Shown here one piece after another: positions 1 through 5,112 of a stretch of 5,904 nucleotides of DNA. Positions within the stretch are counted from its first letter, which is position 1; each line of letters begins with the position of its first letter. The DNA comes from Candidatus Poribacteria bacterium. Its GTDB lineage: Bacteria > Poribacteria > WGA-4E > WGA-3G. The notes beneath the pieces were generated by a model. That model had not been told where the DNA came from, did no database searches, and was given only the letters and a program-made list of their open reading frames with translations. The stretch spans positions 1 through 5,904 of the forward strand of contig VXXH01000305.1 of assembly GCA_009835515.1 (NCBI GenBank), written 5' to 3'. The position numbers and the translations under genes are program-made.

Positions 1-593
1 ATCATTGGCAAGTAGAATGCCCACAGACTCCACCAGAGATTCTTTCCAAAGACCGTCAACCATTGAGAAAGCACCGCCGAACCGATAACGAATATCGCGA
101 CCCACCCGCCAAACTCTTCATAGAACCAGCCAATAATAGTGGTCAATGCGATTGCCGAGAGGACTGCTGTCAACGCATAGAATGACCATAACTTGATTTG
201 CGGTGATAAAGGAATGAGTCTATCCAATAGACTAAAAATCATGCCTTGACCGGCAGGTTGCGAATTGTACGTTGAAAATTTTTCAAAGGAGAGCTTGTAA
301 AGATAAGCTGTATATTGGGGACCCAGCTCCGTTGAAGGTATCCATTCCGCATCCGTATTTTTCGCTGTTCCCCAACCATTCAGGCCCCCCGCTGAGAAGA
401 TGCCATCTTGGCGAGATTTGACCATTCTTCCCATGACATGCGCTTCGGTGTCTTTCTGATGTGTCGCAAACCAATTCTGATCAGCGACTCGCCATGTATT
501 AGAGAAAAACCCGAAAAATAGGAGTCCGATTGAGATCGCCCAAATGGACATCTTTCGGACAAGTGCTGATTGGCTGAGATGTTTAAATTGCAT
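1..593 (-). CDS. Polytopic membrane protein, GT-C glycosyltransferase-like (C-terminus beyond window)
   Basis: An uninterrupted minus-strand reading frame runs from ATG at 593-591 off the left edge, giving 197 residues with no stop. A short cytoplasmic N-terminus precedes a first membrane helix (about residues 15-33, SIWAISIGLLFFGFF). A roughly 100-residue hydrophilic loop follows, with D48 and E50 (DTEAH) and the stretch RMVKSRQDGIFSAGG. Further hydrophobic helices lie at about 133-157, 162-180 and from 184 on. One N-terminal helix, a large first loop carrying acidic residues and many later helices is the layout of GT-C glycosyltransferases that use polyprenyl-linked sugars; this assignment is inference and no diagnostic domain is complete here. 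The start is chosen because GGGAG lies 9 nt upstream; Met15 is a possible alternative. It is the third gene of the minus-strand run, 36 bp after the creatininase-like gene. Other classes of polytopic membrane protein are not excluded. Confidence 0.75.
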   Translation of the reverse strand, partial: MQFKHLSQSALVRKMSIWAISIGLLFFGFFSNTWRVADQNWFATHQKDTEAHVMGRMVKSRQDGIFSAGGLNGWGTAKNTDAEWIPSTELGPQYTAYLYKLSFEKFSTYNSQPAGQGMIFSLLDRLIPLSPQIKLWSFYALTAVLSAIALTTIIGWFYEEFGGWVAIFVIGSAVLSQWLTVFGKNLWWSLWAFYLPM

Positions 594-605
594 ATTGACA
601 CACTC

Positions 606-623
606 CCACTGCTTTAGCGGTGG
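606..623 (-). promoter_or_regulatory. Hairpin overlapping the ribosome binding site of the membrane protein gene
   Basis: In the 36-bp gap between the creatininase-like gene and the membrane protein gene, the arms CCACTGC (606-612) and GCGGTGG (617-623) face each other across a TTTA loop. The minus-strand transcript has six pairs and one C-A mismatch. The 3' arm in that transcript ends in the G residues that begin the GGGAG ribosome binding site, so a folded hairpin would partly hide it. This could lower translation of the third gene relative to the first two. The effect is inferred and the stem is only moderately stable. Confidence 0.35.
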
Positions 624-629
624 AATATG

Positions 630-1526
630 TTAAAGGATCCGCCCTTTTTTTGGCACTTGCGAGTTCGGATACCAGCGGGAATCGGAAGGTGGTGCCGGTT
701 CAGGAGACCGCAAGGAAGCGAACTCAGCCAACTTCGGTCGGATCTCGTCTTCCCAAATCCCCTCCACATCGTCAAAAGTCAACGGTGTGTGGTTCGACAC
801 TTCTGCTTTATATGCCGATAGCAATTCCCTTGTTTTTTCGCCGAAATGCGCCGCAATATCTGCCACCATCTGTTCCCCGACTTGGCGACTGGAGGATTCG
901 TTGAAAGACCCCATTGCGAAATCAGGGGCGCGGGCATCATCCGTCGGCACCCGCGACATATCTACACAATCTGGTGCCACCGCCCAAAGCACAGACGTTT
1001 CACCACGTCCGGCGTGCCCGCCCAAGCCTTTACCGTCCTCAAAACGCTCGATATCCGCGCCGATGCTCATCGTCGAATACATCCGAACCCCGACATGTGC
1101 CTGCATGATTTCAATCACCACCGGCACATCTAACCGATGCGGACCCGAATGCCCCGAAAACAGAATCGCGCCGTGAAAACCGAGTGCATCCACTGCTCGA
1201 ATATGATAGCACATATTCTTCAAAAACATCCAAGGCGGTATCGCTGTCAGCCACGGTCGTTCTTGATTCACTTGATTGTGTCCCCATGAACCGTAGCCCC
1301 CGATTTCATGGCAGTGCCAGTAAAACGGCGGTGCGACAATCCCACCGTGTGCTTGCGCCGCCTGACACGAACATTCGTGTGCCCGAATCGCATCCATCCC
1401 GACTGCGTTGTGCCAACCGTGCGGTTCACACAACCCATAAGGGAGATACACCATCGGACACGCCTCAAACGCCGCTTCTAATTCATCGGGAAACATCCGT
1501 TCCCATCGCACCTCACTGTGTCTCAT
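630..1526 (-). CDS. Creatininase-family metal-dependent amidohydrolase
   Basis: This 298-residue protein has the signature layout of the creatininase (creatinine amidohydrolase) family, whose members hydrolyse cyclic or linear amides at a two-metal centre. The N-terminal motif LPYGLCEPHGWHNAVGMD supplies E34, H36 and D45, the same spacing as the metal ligands of Pseudomonas creatininase. FSGHSGPH gives H126 at the position of the family NGH motif, and GGHAGRGETS (169-178) supplies H171 and E176. At the position where creatininase has Glu in NGHYEN there is Gly128, as in family members with NGHGG, so it need not act on creatinine. It is longer than the usual 240-260 residues because of a C-terminal tail (about 250-298). 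There is no signal peptide, so it should be cytoplasmic. The start ATG has AAAGGG 7 nt upstream. It lies 17 bp behind the dioxygenase gene and is probably co-transcribed with it. The substrate is unknown. Confidence 0.88.
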   Translation of the reverse strand: MRHSEVRWERMFPDELEAAFEACPMVYLPYGLCEPHGWHNAVGMDAIRAHECSCQAAQAHGGIVAPPFYWHCHEIGGYGSWGHNQVNQERPWLTAIPPWMFLKNMCYHIRAVDALGFHGAILFSGHSGPHRLDVPVVIEIMQAHVGVRMYSTMSIGADIERFEDGKGLGGHAGRGETSVLWAVAPDCVDMSRVPTDDARAPDFAMGSFNESSSRQVGEQMVADIAAHFGEKTRELLSAYKAEVSNHTPLTFDDVEGIWEDEIRPKLAEFASLRSPEPAPPSDSRWYPNSQVPKKGRIL

Positions 1527-1543
1527 ACGATATCCCTTTCCGA

Positions 1544-3286
1544 TTATTCGCGTTTTTCACCGGGTTTGCGGCGATGCTTTGATGCATAACTATCGCCTTC
1601 AGGGTCATACGAAACGGACACCTGTCCGTCTTCTACAACCAGCCGCGGTACAGTCCGGTGCCGACCATCCCGTTCGGGGCCCCGCATTACAGCGAATTGT
1701 TCCTCGGTCATATCTTCAACCATATCGCCCCACCGGTCTTTCGGATCAATCACACCACCGCCCCAATTGACATTTTTCGACTGATACTTAATCAGTACCC
1801 CACGTCTGGGGATTGGGTTCTTCCACGCTAAGGCACCGTGTGTGCAACCGCCGTCCATAAAGAAGAGCACATCCCCGGCTTTCATGACGGGTTGTACGAC
1901 CAAACCCATGGTATCGTCGCATGTCCGAATGCCGCGTGGCATGGAGTATTGTGTCTTGTGAGATCCGGGTACACATGCGAAACCGCCGAGTCCGGGTTCG
2001 ACATCGCGCAACTGCCATGTAATGGTGACGGTCTCAGCATAACTGCGTCCGTTCTTAAAAGCATAACCGCGTGACGGAGTCATCGGTTCATTTCCATCGT
2101 GGAGTGAGTGCCCCGATGTGCCTTGAACGGCACAGAATACGGTCGCGCCACCCATGCGATAGCCGCTGCCGCCCATCCAATTCATTCGCTGCACCACAGC
2201 GGGATGCGCAATCATGCGTCGAAATGGGGCGTTATAAGGATCCGGCAGGTCTAACAAACCCGGCAGGAGCGGACGACCTGTGCCAGCCTGACTTATTGAC
2301 CCGCGAGCTAATTCCTCGCCTACGACGATGCGATCTTGGAATTTATCTACTGCTTCATTTGCTTCTGCCAACCACTGTTCGTCCATCAAGCCACGCACCA
2401 CCAGATACCCGTTCAGATCCCAAAAATAAAACTCTTTCTCATCAATTCCAGAATCTGGATCGCGGGTATAAATTGACGGATGAACGATGGACGAGTCTTC
2501 CTCTACCCATGTCTCTTCGCCGTCTGTATTTAGCACAGGCGGTGGACTTGAACCCTTGTACCCAGGGGTATACATGACCGCCTTTTGCGCAGGTGTTGCT
2601 TCGTCCGCCCATCCCGGCAAAGATTCGGTTTCTGAGTAAGGTCCAATTGGATTGGACTGAATTGCTGCACGCGCAGCATACCAGTAGCTCAACAATCTTT
2701 TCGGCTCGCTTTTCCACGGGCGAACGCCTTGGAGCGTGGGCACCGCGACCAAAAATAGATCGCCTGCCTTGAGTGCTGGTTGTATCACCAACCCCATATC
2801 ATCGACATCGGTCGCCAAGTCGTGCGGCGTTTCGACATTGCTCTTGTGGCTTGCCTGAACAACAACAAAGCCACCGTCGCCTTCGGAAACATCGTCCAAT
2901 GCCCAAACCGCTTTTACGCCTTGACAACGTCGTTGACCGTTTTGTTGACGATATGCCAAGGACGGGTTTCTCGGTTCATCGCCACCGACAAGTGTTGTGC
3001 CGACTTCGTCTTCGCGCTGCCCCAACAATTGCGGTGCCTGATCAAGTCGGAAGCCGTGTCCCACAATCTGGTTCAAATACCAGACCAATGTCGGATGTAC
3101 CAGTAGGTCGCGGAACACTTCGCGGTGCGGACTGTCCCCACCCAACAACGTCTCACTCTCTTCAACTGCATCTAATGCCTCGTTGAGTGCCGCCACCTCT
3201 TCTTGACTGAGAACACCTGGGATGTGTAGGTAGCCTGCCACATCAAAAGCATAGTTCTCTTCATTCGTCATGACTTCGTTATTCAT
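1544..3286 (-). CDS. Tandem two-domain PhyH-like (phytanoyl-CoA dioxygenase family) protein
   Basis: This 580-residue protein has two PhyH-like double-stranded beta-helix domains (about 14-206 and 284-510) joined by a polar linker, with a charged tail. PhyH-family enzymes are Fe(II)/2-oxoglutarate oxygenases. The two halves align along their length: GYLHIPGVL with GYLVVRGLM, HPTLVWYLN with HPAVVQRMN, GDGGFVVVQASHKSN with GLGGFACVPGSHKTQ, and GLVIQPALKAGD with GLVVQPVMKAGD. The second half keeps H396 (SLHDG), H483 (CTHG) and Arg494, which is 11 residues after H483 as expected for 2-oxoglutarate binding. In the first half the matching positions are V100 (TLVGG) and Q186 (TLQG), while Arg197 remains, so this domain probably cannot hold iron. 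Most relatives are single-domain proteins of about 280 residues. There is no signal peptide. The ATG has AGGAG 6 nt upstream, and it is the first gene of the minus-strand operon. The family call is firm; the substrate is unknown. Confidence 0.9.
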   Translation of the reverse strand: MNNEVMTNEENYAFDVAGYLHIPGVLSQEEVAALNEALDAVEESETLLGGDSPHREVFRDLLVHPTLVWYLNQIVGHGFRLDQAPQLLGQREDEVGTTLVGGDEPRNPSLAYRQQNGQRRCQGVKAVWALDDVSEGDGGFVVVQASHKSNVETPHDLATDVDDMGLVIQPALKAGDLFLVAVPTLQGVRPWKSEPKRLLSYWYAARAAIQSNPIGPYSETESLPGWADEATPAQKAVMYTPGYKGSSPPPVLNTDGEETWVEEDSSIVHPSIYTRDPDSGIDEKEFYFWDLNGYLVVRGLMDEQWLAEANEAVDKFQDRIVVGEELARGSISQAGTGRPLLPGLLDLPDPYNAPFRRMIAHPAVVQRMNWMGGSGYRMGGATVFCAVQGTSGHSLHDGNEPMTPSRGYAFKNGRSYAETVTITWQLRDVEPGLGGFACVPGSHKTQYSMPRGIRTCDDTMGLVVQPVMKAGDVLFFMDGGCTHGALAWKNPIPRRGVLIKYQSKNVNWGGGVIDPKDRWGDMVEDMTEEQFAVMRGPERDGRHRTVPRLVVEDGQVSVSYDPEGDSYASKHRRKPGEKRE

Positions 3287-3292
3287 TTGTTT

Positions 3293-3297
3293 CTCCT
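3293..3297 (-). promoter_or_regulatory. Ribosome binding site of the dioxygenase gene
   Basis: AGGAG on the minus strand, 6 nt before ATG at 3286-3284. It is a near-ideal Shine-Dalgarno sequence and fixes the start, although a second in-frame Met lies at residue 6. Confidence 0.8.
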
Positions 3298-3341
3298 ATT
3301 ATGGTCTATAGTCAAAATTGGTTTCGTTATTCAATAGAATC

Positions 3342-3370
3342 ATTATCACCTAACTCTCCCATTTTGTCAA
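3342..3370 (-). promoter_or_regulatory. Predicted sigma70-type promoter of the minus-strand operon
   Basis: On the minus strand a perfect -35 hexamer TTGACA (3370-3365) is followed after exactly 17 bp by GATAAT (3347-3342), five of six matches to TATAAT. Transcription would start near 3335, giving a leader of about 49 nt before the dioxygenase ATG. No other comparably good promoter was seen upstream of the two following genes, which supports a single transcript. Confidence 0.65.
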
Positions 3371-3395
3371 ATAGCAGATCGGAGCAACCAACCCT

Positions 3396-3421
3396 TGGTG
3401 AGATTGTAGCTACAAACACCA
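3396..3421. promoter_or_regulatory. Imperfect dyad with perfect 12-bp core, candidate operator
   Basis: The 12-bp sequence TTGTAGCTACAA (3404-3415) is a perfect palindrome. It is framed by outer arms TGGTG (3396-3400) and CACCA (3417-3421), offset by two bases. It lies 25 bp upstream of the -35 hexamer of the minus-strand promoter, a usual place for an activator or auxiliary repressor site. The TTGTA-TACAA half-sites recall sites of GntR-type regulators. No regulator gene is in the window, so the assignment is inference. Confidence 0.4.
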
Positions 3422-3502
3422 TTCGTAAGGACCGCGTCGGACTTGGCAAAGAAGATTCAAAAGTTAAGACAATCCGACAATTTATTTAAAACTAAATGAC
3501 CT

Positions 3503-3515
3503 CGCAACGGTTGCG
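3503..3515. promoter_or_regulatory. Perfect 13-bp inverted repeat CGCAACGGTTGCG, candidate operator
   Basis: CGCAAC (3503-3508) and GTTGCG (3510-3515) are exact reverse complements around a single G. The site ends 16 bp before the proposed -35 hexamer of the sulfatase promoter. A second short palindrome, CGTATACG (3514-3521), overlaps its edge. CGCAA half-sites resemble LacI-family operators, although those usually have an even centre. The role as a regulator site for the sulfatase side is inferred. Confidence 0.4.
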
Positions 3516-3531
3516 TATACGGGTTGTATTT

Positions 3532-3559
3532 TTTACCAACAATGTGATAGCATTATACT
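3532..3559 (+). promoter_or_regulatory. Predicted promoter of the sulfatase gene
   Basis: TTTACC (3532-3537, four of six matches to TTGACA) and TATACT (3554-3559, five of six matches to TATAAT) are separated by 16 bp. The predicted start near 3566 leaves a leader of about 48 nt. The weak -35 hexamer suggests low basal or activator-dependent expression. The call rests on consensus matching alone. Confidence 0.45.
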
Positions 3560-3587
3560 ATATTTCGATATCCAAACCAACAGAAAA

Positions 3588-3606
3588 AGAGGTCGGGCTT
3601 CAGCCT
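3588..3606 (+). promoter_or_regulatory. Distant ribosome binding site with hairpin spacer before the sulfatase start
   Basis: The only purine-rich Shine-Dalgarno-like sequence, AGAGGT (3588-3593), lies 20 nt before the sulfatase ATG, which is too far for normal use. Between them GGGC (3595-3598) and GCCT (3603-3606) can form a 4-bp stem with a TTCA loop in the mRNA. Folding removes 12 nt and leaves an effective spacing of 8 nt. The ATG at 3614 is still preferred because the protein then begins with the normal sulfatase N-terminus (NIVFLFSDEH). Confidence 0.4.
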
Positions 3607-3613
3607 AAGATTC

Positions 3614-4969
3614 ATGAACATCGTCTTCCTATTTTCAGATGAACACGCCGGTGCTGTGATGGGAAATAGCGGTCACCCTGTTGTCCAGACACCGCATCTT
3701 GATCGCCTCGCCGAGCAGAGTTACACCTTTGACAACGCCTATTGCAATTACCCAATCTGTACACCTTCACGCCTGTCCATGCTCACCGGACGCTATCCGC
3801 ACCAAATTGAAGCGTGGGATTTGGGAGCGATTGCGGATCGGCAGTACCCAACGTGGGGCGACTATTTGACGGAAGCGGATTATGAAACTGTGTTGTGCGG
3901 ACGGACGCATTTCAATGGGACGGATCGACTGCTCGGCTTTTCTCATCGCCTACTTGACGATCTACCTCGGTGGCGACACACAACCGGTCGGCCACCACGA
4001 CGCACTTCAGACGCGCGTCGCGGCTCCAACTCACACGTCGCCGAATGCGGACCGGGAGATCACGAACACACGAGATATGACCAGAACGTTACAGATTTGG
4101 CAGTGGATTTCCTCCGCGAAAAATCGGCTTCGCCAGACGATAAACCGTTCTTGCTTTATTGCGGATTCATGCACCCACACTTCCCTCTAATTGCACCGCC
4201 GGAATTCTACGCACTATACGACCCAGACGCGCTTGAACTACCTGCCACATGGAACGAACCGCTCGAATCTCAACATCCCATCATCCAACACCACCGTTGG
4301 GCATGGCGGAACGACATCCCACCACCCGAAGCCACTGTGCGTTGTGCGTTAGCCTCCTACTACGCCCTTGTTTCGTCTCTTGATGCCCAGGTTGGGCGGA
4401 TACTTCAGGCGATTGATATATCGCCGTTGGCGGAAGATACAGTTGTCATCTATACCAGCGATCACGGCGAGATGGCTGGACACCACGGCATCTGGCAGAA
4501 GCAGTGCTTCTATGAACCCGCAGTGAAAGTGCCATTGATACTGCGCCTGCCGTCGGGTGAGACCCGTCGCGTGGCACAGAACGTCTCCTTAGTAGATGTT
4601 TTGCCGACCTTATTGGAAATCGCTGATTTGGAAACGCCGTCTGATTTATCGGGTAACAGTCTGCTGGAGATAGCCCAACACGAAGCAAACGAAGTAACGC
4701 GGACTGTATTCTCAGAGTACCATCACATGGGTATGCTGAACGCCGGTTTTATGCTCAAGGATGGAGATTACAAACTGTGCCATTACGTCGGAAGCGAACC
4801 GCAATTGTTCAATGTCGCGACGGACCCATTAGAGGATAACGATTTGGCATCAAAGCCTGAATATGCAGCAAAACGCAGTGAAATGGAAGTTGCCCTGCGT
4901 GCGATTGTCAATCCGGATTTGGAAGATACACGGGCAAAAGAGAACCAGCGAATGCGTAGATCAAAATAG
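3614..4969 (+). CDS. Type I sulfatase (formylglycine-dependent), cytoplasmic
   Basis: This 451-residue protein belongs to the alkaline-phosphatase-like type I sulfatases, which hydrolyse sulfate esters using a formylglycine made from Cys or Ser. The motif C49-T-P-S-R53 followed by LSMLTGRYPH is the modification site; C49 would be converted by a formylglycine-generating enzyme not in this window. Metal and active-site candidates are D9 and E10 (FSDEH, where many relatives have DD), R97 and H99 (CGRTHF, where many have GKxH), H187 (MHPHFP), D283 and H284 (SDHGE), and K296. The N-terminus begins directly with the first beta-strand and has no signal peptide, so it is probably cytoplasmic, as in choline-sulfatase-like enzymes. 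The TAG stop is formed by the first bases of an inserted MITE-like element, so the C-terminus may be slightly changed. It is transcribed divergently from the dioxygenase operon. The substrate is unknown. Confidence 0.93.
   Translation: MNIVFLFSDEHAGAVMGNSGHPVVQTPHLDRLAEQSYTFDNAYCNYPICTPSRLSMLTGRYPHQIEAWDLGAIADRQYPTWGDYLTEADYETVLCGRTHFNGTDRLLGFSHRLLDDLPRWRHTTGRPPRRTSDARRGSNSHVAECGPGDHEHTRYDQNVTDLAVDFLREKSASPDDKPFLLYCGFMHPHFPLIAPPEFYALYDPDALELPATWNEPLESQHPIIQHHRWAWRNDIPPPEATVRCALASYYALVSSLDAQVGRILQAIDISPLAEDTVVIYTSDHGEMAGHHGIWQKQCFYEPAVKVPLILRLPSGETRRVAQNVSLVDVLPTLLEIADLETPSDLSGNSLLEIAQHEANEVTRTVFSEYHHMGMLNAGFMLKDGDYKLCHYVGSEPQLFNVATDPLEDNDLASKPEYAAKRSEMEVALRAIVNPDLEDTRAKENQRMRRSK
4962..4966. 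repeat. Left target-site duplication CAAAA of the MITE-like element
   Basis: CAAAA directly abuts the left terminal repeat and recurs at 5089-5093 directly after the right one. It lies within the last two sense codons of the sulfatase. Five A-rich bases could match by chance, but both copies sit exactly at the element edges. Confidence 0.5.
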
Positions 4970-5088
4970 AACTTACGAATTCCTTCTTAAAGTCCCCCTG
5001 ATAAGGGGGATTTAGGGGGTTAAAAATACGGAAATTATTGCTTTTTGCGTCTAAATGTCCGATATTTGCTCAATTTGCGTAAGTCCTA
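4967..5088. mobile_element. MITE-like non-autonomous element, 122 bp, inserted at the sulfatase 3' end
   Basis: The left end TAGAACTTACGAATT (4967-4981) matches the reverse complement of the right end, TAGGACTTACGCAAATT (5072-5088), apart from one substitution and a 2-base insertion. The ends are flanked by CAAAA on both sides. The element is too short to encode a transposase and contains a stable G/C-rich hairpin (4993-5010). Short length, terminal inverted repeats, a target duplication and an internal hairpin are the usual marks of a MITE mobilised in trans by a transposase with similar ends. The family cannot be named. It occupies nearly all the space between the convergent sulfatase and MBL-cupin genes. 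Confidence 0.65.
4993..5010. terminator. Stable hairpin inside the MITE, possible bidirectional terminator
   Basis: TCCCCCT (4993-4999) and AGGGGGA (5004-5010) form a perfect 7-bp stem with a GATA loop. A further GGGGG block (5015-5019) could pair with the C run instead. It lies 24 bp after the sulfatase stop and between convergent genes, so it may stop transcripts from both sides. Neither strand has a proper U-tract after the stem, so intrinsic termination would be weak. Confidence 0.4.
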
Positions 5089-5093
5089 CAAAA
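5089..5093. repeat. Right target-site duplication CAAAA of the MITE-like element
   Basis: This is the second copy of the 5-bp direct repeat, immediately after the right terminal repeat. If the element and one copy are removed, the sulfatase frame continues for four codons (V-R-D-T) to TAA at 5106-5108, four bases before the end of the convergent gene. Confidence 0.5.
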
Positions 5094-5112
5094 GTTAGAG
5101 ATACCTAAACTA

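Larger units (their letters stand above)
3287..3613. other. Divergent intergenic control region
   Basis: About 330 bp separate the divergent starts of the dioxygenase gene and the sulfatase gene. It is more AT-rich than the flanking genes. It contains a strong minus-strand promoter, a weaker plus-strand promoter and two dyads, described separately. The only open frame across it (3301-3489, plus) has no ribosome binding site and overlaps the minus-strand promoter, so I treat the region as non-coding. I see no RNA gene or riboswitch fold in it. Confidence 0.75.

Noticed and set aside
380..601. Short minus-strand frames at 380-601 and 283-474
   Set aside because: They lie in other frames of the membrane protein gene, whose own frame is open from 593 to the window edge with clear helices.
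2071..2577. Long plus-strand frames opposite the dioxygenase and creatininase genes (for example 2071-2577, 1184-1582, 787-1176)
   Set aside because: Arg/Pro/Ser/Thr-rich translations of antisense strands with no domain features; the minus-strand frames carry all the family motifs.
3419..3430. ATTCGTAAG in the intergenic region, matching the reverse of the left MITE end
   Set aside because: It is only a 9-base match with no paired end or flanking duplication, so chance is sufficient.
3301..3489. A 62-codon plus-strand open frame in the divergent intergenic region
   Set aside because: It has no ribosome binding site, overlaps the strong minus-strand promoter and has no recognisable protein character.
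3950..4090. Possible compensated frameshift in the sulfatase (residues about 115-155, Arg-rich)
   Set aside because: The alternative frame here has no better match, and the stretch SNSHVAECGPGDHEHTRYDQNVTDLAVDFL reads like normal sulfatase sequence in the main frame.
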